Origin: Ophiostoma sp. CBS 140.51
Taxonomy: Eukaryota > Ascomycota > Sordariomycetes > Ophiostomatales > Ophiostomataceae
Direction: 5' to 3'
Assembly: GCA_029298735.1 (NCBI GenBank)
Contig: JANSLP010000082.1
Span: 1 to 64,000 of the forward strand
DNA length: 64,000 bases
In this document: positions 21,210 through 33,719 of the stretch, piece after piece
How the letters are laid out: every line of letters starts with the position of its first letter
Numbering within the stretch: the first letter of the stretch is position 1
The notes under the pieces: model-generated
The model's database searches: none
Told to the model about the DNA's origin: nothing
The model's input: only the letters and a program-made list of their open reading frames with translations
Translations under genes and position numbers: made by a program

Positions 21210-22234
21210 ATGGCTGAATACACTGAATCGTGGCAGAAGGTATGCCACATCTACCCACTACTCCTCATCTTAGCAACAACTGACCAGTTCAATTACAGCT
21301 CGAAGAGGTTATCGGTGCCCGGCCGGTGCTGAGTGGCACAGCCGATGAGATGCGGGTGGCATTTGCCGGCCTACTGGGAATGTTGGCCACACAATACCCT
21401 CCGTTGACCGATGATGTCACTGTCGAGAACGGCTCGCTCGACAATGGGCCGTCCTACCGGGTCTACCGGCCAAGGTCGCTTCCTTCCGGAGCACCCCTTG
21501 CTGTCTACTTCCACGGTGGTGGTCTTGTTCTCGGCGACCTCGACTCGGAGGACCGTCTGTGCCGCACACTTTCTTCCGGTGCGGGTGTGGTGCTCGTCAG
21601 CATTGGCTACCGTCTGGCACCAGAGCACAAGGCGCCGACGCAGGTGGACGACTCACTCAAGGGCCTGGAGTGGACAGAGAAAAATGCCTCTACCCTTACC
21701 GGAAGTGCGTCCTCTCCCCTCCTGGTGATTGGTATCTCGGCCGGTGGCGGTCTGGCCCTGTCAGTGACTCGCCGCGTTGTTCTCGGAAAGTCGTCTGTGC
21801 CAGCTACACGTCTTTCCGGCTTGGTGTTGCTCTCGCCGGTCTCTCTGCACCCAGACAATGTCCCTGCTGCCCTCAAGGGCCAATACACAGCCTACACTGA
21901 CCTGGCGACGAGCACGGCCGTTGTCGACAAGGCTGCCATGCACACGTTCTTTGAAGCTTCGGGTGTCTCTTCGACCGACCCGGATGCTTTTGCAGCCTTG
22001 GACCTGCCGACCATGGGCTTCCCTCCGACCTACGTCGCTGTCTGCGAAAATGATCCTGTCCGGGATGATGGTAACGTTGTGGATTCCATCTTGGAGAGCG
22101 GCGGTATATCTATGCAGCGCAAGGTATACCGTGGTCTGCCACATTGCTTTTGGATCTTCCCGACGCTGCCGGAGACGGCCGTCTTCGAGCAGGATACCGT
22201 GGCGGCAATTCGGTCGCTGTCGTCCAAGCAGTAG
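21210..22234 (+). CDS. HSL-family (GDSAG-like) alpha/beta-hydrolase esterase
   Basis: Two exons (21210-21239, 21299-22234) give 321 residues. The first exon codes for only ten residues and is joined through a 59-bp intron. Hallmarks of the hormone-sensitive-lipase family are present: HGGG at 82-85 for the oxyanion hole, YRLAPEH at 114-120, nucleophile Ser157 in GISAGG, acid Asp262 in NDPVRDD and base His292 in LPHCF. Such enzymes cleave short-chain or aryl esters. The gene shares a promoter region with the BVMO, so hydrolysis of the BVMO ester product is the natural inference. No signal peptide is evident, so it is probably cytosolic. An AATAAA signal follows about 20 bp after the stop. Confidence 0.88.
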
Positions 22235-23256
22235 GGTACAGCGGTGAGGTTTAGAATAAAGTCGGAAGTGAAACGCTCGTTCAACAATGAGAGCTGACAT
22301 CTTTGTACCTGGGCCGATCCCCTCGTCTTACACAGGCCAAAGACCAGTATCCGGCCCGTGTAACATCGCCACGAGGTTATCAACATCGTGTAAGACAATA
22401 ATAACGAGGTGTCATCTTGACGTTATTCTCAAACGTATCTTCATATCTTATCATTGTTAAGTCACTCTATTACAACCCGGGCATGTAATGTTTCACAAAC
22501 CACTCTGCACATAGGAGTGCACATCTCCGATACGGCGTATAAGCTTGCGGTTTGCCTCTTTGTGCATACCAAACGTCACTTGCCAGATATCGTTGAAACC
22601 AACATGCTACTAACAACCAACAGACATACATCCCCGCAAACAAAAATACTGATATACGCGAACAGCTGCCAACTGCCACCAACATCGACACCAACATCCG
22701 CGCTACTGTTACAGGTTTAGATCCCTTCCAACCCCTCACACCAACGACGACAAACGTCCTAAGGGAGAGGGAGCCCATGGTCCCTTTGCCCCTATCCGTT
22801 CTTTCAATGTGCAAAACCGACACAATGCGGAAGATGCCGACCAAGTGCCGACCAAGGAAGGTGAGAGGTGGTACAGAAAGTTGGCAGGTATCAGGAGATG
22901 TGAGAGGCTATGCAGCCTAGCCTTGGATCGTCTGGCTCTAGATCTAGATTGTCCGCCATGTCGGTATCATTTATTCATCATATGTGGCCTCTTTTAGTTG
23001 CCCTTTAGCTGACGTTTGCCTTCCGTCGTGAGCCCGATTGCAACAAGCAATAGCTCCAACATCGCTTTTCGTCTGTTCTTTTAACGTCCTTGTGACGGTT
23101 CTCTGATCTGCTAGATCGAATCCAAGTATCGTATGATTTATGTGCCGCTTGCCTGCAAGTAATATGCCTTTTATAAGGCAAAATAAATACAACCATCTCG
23201 CTGTGTAGAGTTGAAGCCGTTGCTCCACATAGATGTTATATCACTACTGAAACATC
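22235..23256. other. Intergenic region between esterase and arrestin-like gene
   Basis: About 1 kb with no credible gene. A TATA-like TTATAAGG within GCCTTTTATAAGGC at about 23165-23178 lies roughly 80-90 bp before the next ATG. Confidence 0.4.
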
Positions 23257-24495
23257 ATGAAGCTCATTCTCGATATCGACCCTTCGTCCAATGGCCTCAC
23301 ATTTCGGCCTTCCGAGCCCGTACACGGCCGTGTCGAATTGCATAATAAAAGGAATCCCACCACAGAAACGCCTGACGTCTGTATAATCTTCAGAGGAACA
23401 GCCCGGATTTCTCTAAAACCAGGTTTTGATACGGCATCACAAGTTGCCGGGACGTATCGGAAAGAGAAGTACAATGTGAGCGTGGCCTATGAGTTGAATG
23501 TTATTTTGCTGTTGTTCACATCCTGACATCTGTAGCTCTTCTCGTTCACACAGAATGTCAATCTACAGTACGATTGCCACAAAGACGGCACAGAACTGGA
23601 CTATCCTGTAGCCGATTTTGCGTTCTATTTTCCCTCTGTGTCCCGATGTTGTCTCGGCAAGCCATCATCAACACGACCCAGTCCACTCCCGCCATCAACA
23701 CACGTCTCCTCTGGCGTCATGGATGTCCGTATTACCTACTCCATTACAGCGGTATGCCGGCGCCCAGGCCGGATACACAAGATATTTCATGCCCAGACCA
23801 AGACACGAAAGGTGCTCAACTATAGAGGGACTGTAAGCGAAGGGAAAGCAGAATGCAGAGACGACGATTACCGCTCTCTCATCTGCAACAGGACATGGCT
23901 ACCTGCCAACAAGCTCCTGGGGATAGCTGAGCCTATCGACACAACACCTGCACGATTTCCACGACCTCCCCCACCGTACTCGCCAGCTATTTCTCTTGAT
24001 GTTGTCCTCCCACATTCACCCATACTAACACCAGGCGAATTATTTACAATCAGCCTCTTTATGCACGTTCCAGCTTCTCTCCTCAAGAAGGTTGTCGTCC
24101 GCAGTCTCACAATTTCCCTTCACCGTGAAACGACGGCCCGTGTTGGCTCATCTGCTCGGGTGGACCGTGCTGCCTGGCCGGTCTGGTCCGTCCGGGGACG
24201 GATATCTCTGGAACAAGGACGGTTGAGCATTGTTTGTGGGCAGCCGCCTGACGGACCAGGCGGACCGACGAAGCTGTGTGGACTACGCATCCCACCGTCT
24301 GTGCCCGTACTTCCCAGCTTTGTCTCGTGCAGTATCTCACGGGTGTATTTTTTGCATATAAGGATGGGAGTATCGTCCACGACCGGCGGCATTTTCACTT
24401 CAAGCATACACTACGCCGAGACGTCTATTGACGTTGATGTGTCTGGGCCGCCACCTGCTTATGATGGAGTGTATGTATCTTTGCGGAGCGAATAA
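23257..24495 (+). CDS. Arrestin-like (alpha-arrestin N-domain) protein
   Basis: Two exons (23257-23475, 23536-24495; 60-bp intron with a CTGAC branch point) encode 392 residues. The N-terminus (MKLILDIDPSSNGLTFRPSE, then VHGRVEL and VCIIFRGTARI) has the beta-sandwich pattern of fungal arrestin N domains. It is followed by YPVADFAFYFPS and a VRITYSITAVCRRPGR strand. The C-terminal half, with LDVVLPHSPILTPGE and later beta segments, fits an arrestin C-like domain. The protein ends soon after a PPPAY sequence that resembles a PY (ubiquitin-ligase WW-binding) motif. Fungal alpha-arrestins are adaptors linking Rsp5-type ubiquitin ligases to membrane transporters. A role in the adjacent catabolic cluster is not shown. 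Confidence 0.72.
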
Positions 24496-27400
24496 ACAGA
24501 CACGATTGTTTTACTTTAAATCATTCTTATTCGATGAATCAAAATCAAAGCAGAATTCCAGAAGATGTGGATTTCTTTGCAGAAATTATCAGTAGAAACC
24601 CACATCATATCACACGTATTATTTATTACTCTTTGGCGCGGAGATTGCCCGTACCTGAAAGACGCCTTGCAGAACACGGATCGCGGATCATGGCTCGGAT
24701 CACGGGGCTCACGGATGTTACAAGACACATGTTATTCTGATATGACGTTGAAAGGAGCTGCGACGCCGTCGTCGTTGCTGTTGTTGTGAGTGGTTGCACT
24801 GCGTCGTCGTCGCACTGAGCTATTGTTATGTTGTCCCCCCCCTGCACAATTCCTGTGGCTCTGCATCGGGTATGGTTTCTTTGGCTGCGTGCACTGGATG
24901 CACCCCTGTATCTGTCGAAAGCTGTCGCCTGCGGCGGCAAACCGATTTTTATTTTTCTGGAGCGTCTGTGCGCCAGCCACCACTCCATGTACAACCACCA
25001 CCATCACCTGTAACTGAGACCTTGCCATTGCCCAATCGAGTCGACGTGCAGCCTTTTTGTCTTCAGGTCGTCAGGACATTTCAACTCTTTTTTTCAATAG
25101 CTCAGTTAGTGTTTCGGCCGCTGCAAGCCGGGGAGAAGGGGTGGAACGCGAGACACCAAAGACACGAGGCAACAGGAGACAGGGACAGCGACAAAAAGCA
25201 ATCATGGACGGGTCGAGACCCAAGCCACCCCATGGCCATGAAAATTGACGACAAGAAAGGCAAGCAACAGTGTGCAATGCTTTCTTTCGTCTTCTTGTTT
25301 CCTTACTTTCCTCCTCCTCAGCTCATGTCCTGTGTCTGCCTCCGAGACAATGGCTGCCAGGGTCAACAAGCCCGACCACGTTTTTCGATACTGTAGGTAG
25401 GATAGTTGGGCGTTGGACGCAACAGAGTGAGACAAGAGGCCGCCAGGGTGTTGTCTTGGGCGTTGAATATTGAACGGTGACGTTGAAGGACATCAACAGC
25501 AGTGGTCAACAGAATCACAAAATCAACGACGTCGTTTGCTCGTTGAGGACTCCACTGTGGCCCAGCGCTACGCTGACCTGGTCTTTGGCTTTGAGTTTTG
25601 GGTTGGAATTTTACCTTTTCGAATTCGCCCCCCAAGCGACGGTCCTTGCCGCAGCCTTGATCGTCATGGTCCAGGCGTTCCCCTCTTTTCTTCTTCTCAC
25701 GATTTTATGTTCATTTTCCGATTGTTGTGTGTGGGTGGAGACTCTTTTGATGAGAATCGAAATCTCGAGAAACAGCTCGGTGGCAATATTCAATGTGGCA
25801 AAGAGAAAATAACGGCGACGAAAGCGACGACGACAGTCAACAAACGGTGTGAAGACTGTAATGCGCTGTAAATCCACATACCGCTCGCTCAACAGGCGTG
25901 TCTCAGTTTCGTGTAGACACCTTCGACGCCAAAGCTCTGTTGTCATGTTGTCATGTTGTCTCTCTTTTCATTCTACCTCCTGCATCTTCATTGTCTTGAT
26001 ATCACATGCAAGGGGCTGCAAAAGACAAGGAGACAGCTGTTAGGTAAGTGAAGGATTTGAAAAGTCCCTGAAAACGCGATATCGCGTTGGCGGTTAGGCT
26101 GACATCTGGTTGGGCCAACTTTTGACCTACATCTTCGACTGCAGATATCTGCATATCGTCGAGTGAGAGAAGAAAGGGTGTAAAACTCTTTTCCCTGCAA
26201 CTCTGCGTCTATGCGGGTAAAACTTGCAACTCTCCGTTTGGTTGGTGCCACGAACACTGCAGGGTTGGGTGTCGAGAGTGTCCTTTTCTCATATCTTTTT
26301 TTGTTCTTGTTGTTTTGCCTCACTTCCACCGTTTCTTTTCCCCTCTTTCATCCACTTTCTCTTTTTGACAAAAATGAAGTCATATTCTCCGGTGATGACT
26401 GTCAAATAGAAGATGCATTACAAGAGGCCACAAAAGTACAGATCTGACGTCGTTATTCGTGGGCGCTGAGCAGGTGCAGTAAAAGATACGATGGAAATGA
26501 AAGAAATGACAAGGCAGTGAAAGTAAACAGTGAATGCTCACACTGACAGATGACGGTATATGAGAACAAAGCGGCAGACCCGGACGTCTCTTACATTTTG
26601 GCGTATGCCCTTGGATGACCCTCAAAGGGCCCCTTCTCCGGGGTGTTGATGTCATCGACCCTATCCGCGTGCCTTTGCTCTGTCTCTCTTTCATTGTTCT
26701 CCATACTATGGAGTACTGACGACACGTTTTGATGTCCCGTTTTACCCGTTCCTTCCGTTCTAACGCCTTCTCCGACCCGCCGCCTTCCTTTTTTCTTTCA
26801 TTCCTGCCCTTTATGCTCGGAGGTAAAAGTGAGACATCCAACCGTGTGCAAGTGGCAGGCGCGATCGGGCTGTGCACGCGTGGAAGTGGAAAGTGGAAAC
26901 TGGATGACATGACAAAGGAAAGAGAAAGGCTGGCAGGCGCGAATGGCAGGACACAAAGCAAAATATACAGTCAGAGCACACCTGATACAAAGGGTCTTCC
27001 TGTAAGGACTTGTGTGTGAGTCTCTTGTCTTCACAATTGTCTCGTATTTCTTTCATCCACTATTGGAAATTCATCGTCATACACGTTGGCTTGTTTGAAG
27101 TAACTTTGTACCACCGTGCGCTCCGTTGACGGGTCCAGCGGGTAGACAAAGAAAGGCGCAAACCAGACCGCAAAAGAGAGAGAGAGAGACGTAGAGGAAT
27201 CAGTCACAGGTGGCGCCAAGCAAAATGGGGTCCAACGACTTGAAGGGCCCATTCACGATGGGCCTTCACGATACTTTTTTCAGTCGACGCACACCAAAAA
27301 ATATAGCAAGCTCAAACAAAATTGAGCAAGGGTCCCCGCTCCATGGACCGGTCCAGGCCCCCCTTCCAAAGGTCGGTTGGGACGCACTTGGACTCATTCT

Positions 27401-30400
27401 CGACACACAAAATGAGCTGGCTGAAAGCTGCCCCAGATTGAAACGAGAGAGGAAGAGAAGAGAAAAAAGGAAAAAAAGGAAGGAAGGCTAGGCTAACAGG
27501 CGACGGGCGAAAGCGACAGGAGAAACTGGTGTGTTGCAGGGAAATTTGAAATGTGACGAGAAAGACGACAAGAGGGAAAAAAAAAGAGAGAGCAGAAGAC
27601 GGAGGACCGCAGACAGGATGCAGAAGAGAGCAAGAGGAAAAACTACTTCGTACGAATGACGACTACGACAACGACAACCGCCGACATGATGCATCGTGAA
27701 GTCTGGACCTAGGCCTAGACTCAGATTACAACTTCGATGTGTAAAGACTACTCGTAATAACGACTTCCTGCACAAGCGCACGCACGCCCCCAGTAAAAGA
27801 TCAGGCCGCTATCCGTCGGCAGCATCCATAGCGGGAACGGTTCGTCGATGCACGACGCACGACGACGCACGACGGATGGTTGACCAACCAGAGACCTGAT
27901 ACGCGGCCATTCAGATCGAGGAAGCGACAGTCTTTCTTGCCCTTTTGCCAGCGTTGCAATCGGAAAGGAGCCCATCATTGAAAGAGACAAAGGCAAAAAG
28001 GCAAAGTGGTAAGGCAAGGGCAAGCCAAACAACACAGACAGCCCTGAAAAGCCCAGGGTGGCAGAGGACGGGCTCCATCTCCGACTTTGGCTTGCTTTCA
28101 AAGAACCTGACCTCGTTATCGTGAAGCCGACAGAATGGATGCAAAAAGAAGGATTCCTGTCGCAATCAACATGCTGGCGGCCGAGGGATCGTCATTAGTG
28201 CTGGCTTGTCGTCGCTGCTCCTGTTGTCTCCCCTTTGTGTCATCGTCCCAGCGCCAACGGGCCAACATCATCCCAAAAATTCTAACCCAGCCCAACCCCA
28301 GCAAAGAAGGGCCGTTCCGGGAGGCTGTGGTGCCTGGGAACAAGGGGCCATCATCACGCTCGTGCCCGAGGATGAGCAGCACAGACCACAGACTATCGTC
28401 GTCGACTGTTTACTTTTTCGTCGTTTGTTGTTTCTCTTTTTAGATGAGCGTCCCCTCTCTTGTCCCCTCTTTACCTCTTAAGCAATATCGTCACCGAACG
28501 ACCTACATCCACTTGGCCGTATTCTCCGTAGCGGCAACTCGTTTGCAAAAGCAAAAGGTGATAGCGGTGATCAGGGTGACCAAAGTGATGCGAAATGATC
28601 AACCAAAGATGGACGAAGACATCTCAAATACTCCGTAGTCGTAGTCGTCTTCCTTTTGTCATCGAGATGGTGTGTGTCGTTTTGCGGGGAAAGGTCACGG
28701 CTGGCGGTGGTTGGCAAAGAGCGTTGAAGGTCGATGGCTTTTGTCAGTTCTCTGTTTTTCTCTCCTCTTTCGCCCTCTCACCTCGTCGTGGTGAACTCCT
28801 GCAGGAGCAAGTTGTGATAAAGATGGGGAAGGAGCGAACAAAAACTTGCCACTGGCTATTTCCATATTTTACCCATGTCTCTCCTCTGTCGCGATCGTTC
28901 TTTCCCTTTGCAAGGTGAGATGTTTCCCCTTCTCAGAGAGAAACAGAACGGCGTTCACTTTGTTTCGCTGGTGGAGCCTCTAAGGCAGGAGCAGAGGAGC
29001 AGAGAGCAAAAACAGAGCTTGCAAACACCTCTCTTTCCCCATTTATATTTAAGACCCATTTTTCTCCGTCTTTTCTCTCTTCTCACTCAAAAATTAGGGT
29101 TACATTGACCGTTGATTGGCTAGCAATGTGGGAGAAGTGGGTTGCCCGCTACTGCATGCTGCAGGGCCGACCTTTTCCTCTGAAGAGGAAGACGGACCAA
29201 GAAGAACTGCTCTTGCCCTCTTGGAAAGTGCTCTCAAAGGAAGCTCCGCCCAAACCTCAATATCCTCCCGTACCTTCCTGCCATTCCTGCAAAGTCCTTC
29301 CCTTTTCCAATCTACGACGACAAAGTACAAAGTAATCAACGTCGGACACCATCAGAACAATATCTGATGGCTTTCAAAAAGGGATGCCGTCTCTGTCAGA
29401 ACAGCACCCACAGTAGCGTTGTTTTGTAAGTGTCCGTTCTTGTCGCCGCCACGCCCGGTTGAAGGCTGGTCTTTTTTGTCGACAGTCGACTCTCAACCTG
29501 GGTCTTGGTCGTGTGTCTTCAGCCTACGTAGCGAGATATCCTCCCCTCCATCTTCTTCTTCTTCAATCTGCGGCTGTCAGCGGCGTTGGAGATCTTTTTG
29601 GTCCGAGCCTCAAGGGAAAGGTCTGTGCGGAGGTGTGTCATTGTGTGAGGGCGTTTTGGAATTTCAACACAGGTCTGCCTTTTGTTTGGGCTCTCTGGAG
29701 CTTCCCCTGTCGCAGTGATCACCTTCTCCTCTCGTTGGCATGGCCAATCTTTATGCCTGCGTGCTCCTGCTTTTCCGTCTTCTCCGCGTCATCACTCTCT
29801 TCAACTCTGCCATGCCCAGCCACTGTTCGCCGTGGTTGCTCTCTTTGCACACCACCTTTCCCATGCCACACCAAAACCGATGTGCGGCAAAACGCCAAAA
29901 GACACACGAAAATGATGGGCACCAAAAGGACTTCCCCTGCTAGTGTGCAACATTCAAGACAAACGAGTCTTCCTGTCGTGCCTGCCTGTTGGCTGTTGCT
30001 GCCGAGCCAGCGAGCCTTGTCAATTTTTGGTGGTGGACTTCACGCCAAGAGACCCAGTCGTTGAGACGGGCGGCGCATGCACAGAAAGAAGAAACGATCG
30101 ACATGAAAAAAGCACAGTCCAGTTGCAGGCAAGGTAGGGGGGGTGGTCCTTGTCTCCCAGTGGGCTTGCAGCGCCAAGACAGACAGCCTCTGCAGCCTTC
30201 TTGAAGTTGTCATTGTCTTTTCTTCTCTCTGCCCTCTCTTGCTTCTCTTCAAAGCATCCATCCACCCAATCCCGGCTCTGGTCTCATGCCGCTTGAGCCG
30301 GACAACAACCTCTTGTGAACGTCCCTCGATGTTCCCCTCGTCTTTCGTTTCTAGTTCAATATCTCTTCCCCTCATGCTGTTTGCTCTGGTTTTATTTTTG

Positions 30401-33400
30401 CTTGTCACAGCTCTGGTTTCTTGTTTGTCGTCGCCCGGCCAGCCTTGAACCTTTGTCTACGGACTGAATGGTCCCGACAGAAAAAGAGGAAGCTAACGCT
30501 GTTTCTGAAGGCTAACATTGAAAGCCAGTTGCCTTGACTTGGCCTCGTTTGTCGCTCTCATTGTCTTTTTTGTCCTAAAGAATCTAATTAGTTTGCGGTG
30601 TAGTTTCTGACGCTTGACGTCTGCCACAACTGAAAGACAAGCAGGTCTACATGACCTGTACATACTGCCTATTATGACGCGGCCTTTGACAGGGCGTCTT
30701 TCCTCTTTCTTCGTCAATATTCGAGGTTTGGCATCTACAGAGTAAAAGAGCTCTAGCTTTAGCTTCGTGCACAGACAAAATCGACCTCGAAAAAAAGAGA
30801 GAATAACAACCGCAGAGCTTCCCAATATCGAATGCCAGAGCCATATGTCGTTTGTCCATTGATCCACAACAGCAATAGAACCCGAAAGAGGAACGAATCC
30901 AAAGCAGCTCCATCTTGATGCAGGACAAGAAAAAGAGGAAGCGGCAGGGGAGCATCAGAGAATCAAAAAGACAGAGTGAGGAAAAACGGATCCACACCCA
31001 CCCATGTAATCGCCAAAATCCACTGTGACCAATCACAGTCCCGATACGCATGGCAAGAACGAGACACGATTGGTGCGATAAGCAATGGGTGGGTCCCATG
31101 CACACTGAATGCACTGGCCACCATTGACGATGGAGTGCCAAGTGCCTAAAAATGGTTCGCACAACGGAGTTGATGCGCCTGAATGGACCTGGTGGGCACC
31201 GGAGCTGCCCTAAACTGCCCTGGGCAAAGGCAATGATGTACTCCTTTCCCGGCGTGGTTTGGCCTGGCAGGGGGCGAGGAAGGGAAGGAGCGACCAGGCA
31301 GTACATCGCTGCCCAGCCATTTCTACACATGAACCAGGTACCAGATACCCACTGACACCACACAGCCACCACGCAATCACCATGTCCCCTTCTGTTCTGA
31401 CGCTGAAGACCAGCCATGCTTTCCTCTTTCTCTCACTCATTCTGGTCGTGGCCGCCCCGCCCAAACACAACTAAACAACTAATCCACCCCTTGCTGCAGA
31501 AGTCTCTTTCCTCCGAAGTTCAAGCATTCTTTTTGAGGTGTTTGCAGGAGTGGTACCTGTCCTTTCCGTTTTATGCTGCTGCTCCGTGCGCTTGCGAGCG
31601 AGTCCCACTGATGAGCACTTTCCTTCACAGTTCTTTCTCAAAGCCTTTGGTCGTCTGTTGCTCTTTCCCTTTCTTCTTTTCAAGCCTTTTCTAGCCTTAG
31701 CCTTTTCTCGCCTTTTCTGTCTTTCCCTCAAAGTCCCTTCAACCCTGGCCCGCTTTCCCTTGTTTCTCATGGTCCCTCCAAGTCACTCTTTTTGCACCCC
31801 TCTTTCTACATTCGCCGCACCGTACTCGTAAATTGAACACACCTGCGCCAAGCCCAGCGGAACTGTGCCTGCACCCTTTCAGAAGATAAAAAGTGAACAC
31901 AAACGAAACTTGTAAATTGAGTGATGGTTGTGGTCTGTTTGCCCAGCCAGGACTTTGAAATGAAGGAACCAGGCTCGCACACAGAGGGTGTGCTTCTCGC
32001 TCTTTCCTCGCGTGCCCACTGCCTTTCTTCCATCTGATTTGTGACAGAATAAACAGACACACACGATGAACCTCTTTCGTCGCTCCTTCCCAGACAGAAG
32101 GCTCGTAAGATACTCACAGTAGGCACCACCAGTTGCCCTTTCTCTTTTCGTTCCTTTCGCTCGTTTCCCCTTTCCCCTTTCCCAACGCCTGCCTGCCTAC
32201 ACCCATCTCCTGTTGTTGTGGTACTTTTTGGGCACCATCTTGAAAGTTTCTCCTTCTCTCCTTTTTCTCGCCAACAGACATCACCAACAATAAAGGCACA
32301 ATCAGCCGGTTATCTCAACGAACTTCAACGGCTCGACGACCCAACAACACAACGGATCAGACATACGAGTATTCGCACCTTTGTACTCCTTGTACTCCGT
32401 ACCGCACTGTGCAAGTCGCTTCGACGCCACTATCGATATCCCAGCAAATGCTGAAATACGACTTTTCAGAACACAGTATCTGACTATCGATAATCTCTAT
32501 CTACACAAGTCCATCAAAGTCCTAGGCTTCTCACACAGAGCCAAGAACGCCCCTGTCGCGCTCTCAGACGGTATCTGCCACACTGCGACGTTCTTTCAGT
32601 GACTCTGACAGAGCACCGTTGAGTTTTTCGCCGCCATTCTCGCTCTCGCCCAAACCCCACCAGGAATCAAACCAGGAATCAAAACGCTGCAGTCTCGTCG
32701 TCACTGTTTGCCGCTATCGACCACTAAACCTCCCAAGCCCAGGCTTATCCTGTCCAATCCCCCTGTCCATCGCTACAACCAAAGTAACGACTAAAGAGCA
32801 GCCTGCACAAGCAACTCCGCTAAAGTCCGCTGTCACGCAACTCACAACCGCTAAACCTCTTTTACCCACTAAACCGGCCCCAGACGCCCACCAGCCCACC
32901 AGCCCAACCCACTGTCTTTCCCTCGTTCCCAGTCCCTCCCCTCCCCTTTCGTCCCTCCTTTCCCTCCTTTTTCGACTCTGTTGCCGATCATCGAACGAAA
33001 CGAAAGGAAAGACCCAGGCCAAAGTCCAAAACCCAAAAACCCGACCAGCAGAGAAAGACGGAGGAAGACAGAAAAAACAAACCCAAGCCTCACGATCTTC
33101 CATTTCTCTTCTTTTTCTCCCCATACTTTCCTTTTGTTTTCCACCCCTTTCCTATTACCAAGATTCGACCCTTACTCGACCCTCTCTCGACTTCTTTACC
33201 TCAATCTCCCCTCGTCAGATAAAACGGGTCCCCTCTTATTTTCCCTGTTTCCGCCCGCGCAAAACGAAACGACTTTCTGCGCTCTTTACCTTTTCACGCT
33301 TTACGTCTTCGTCGTTCACCCCGTTCTCTTCCGGGTCCCTCGACCGGTTTCGTAATCCCGCCTTATCTTTTCACCACACGATGGGACTGTGAGGTCTCCA

Positions 33401-33719
33401 CGAACTTTCTCGACTCAACTAAACTGAACTTCCACTCTCTTATTCCTGTCATCCCGTCTTCCGGCTATTCTGTCTCACCTCGACTCAACTTCCGGACGAC
33501 TTCTCTTCCACGGCCTCCTCCGCTGAACAGCGAACACAGTTTCTCACAAAAAGACTCAACGGCGTTTGTTTCCTCTCCAACCCGCGGTTCTCGCGTCCGC
33601 CTCGACCTGCCAATGTCTCTGCAGTGACGCTTCTCGACGCCGATGGGCGCATTGCCCTAAATAACGCACGACGATATCCTCACACATACGCATCCGACCA
33701 CTCCAACTGCCGCCTCACC
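24496..33719. other. 9.2 kb gene-poor region upstream of the kinase
   Basis: I find no frame with a recognisable domain or coding composition. Open frames up to 257 codons (for example 32619-33392 plus) are Ser/Pro/Leu-rich translations of C/T-rich DNA. Simple motifs include GA runs near 27177, GACGCAC-type repeats near 27850-27880, and TACTCCGTA at 28629-28637 and 32393-32401. From about 32,600 to the kinase ATG the plus strand is strongly pyrimidine-rich and probably contains a long 5' leader. A TAGCTCAGTTAGT segment near 25,100 resembles a tRNA D arm, but no T arm or acceptor stem follows. Confidence 0.5.

Noticed and set aside
25096..25150. TAGCTCAGTTAGT, like a tRNA D arm
   Set aside because: No anticodon arm, T arm or acceptor stem could be folded around it.
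32619..33392. 257-codon plus-strand open frame
   Set aside because: Ser/Pro/Leu-rich translation of C/T-rich leader DNA upstream of the kinase; no domain.
33624..33719. N-terminal extension of the kinase
   Set aside because: The extension starts at a GTG codon. The first ATG in frame, at 33720, has a good context and is preferred.
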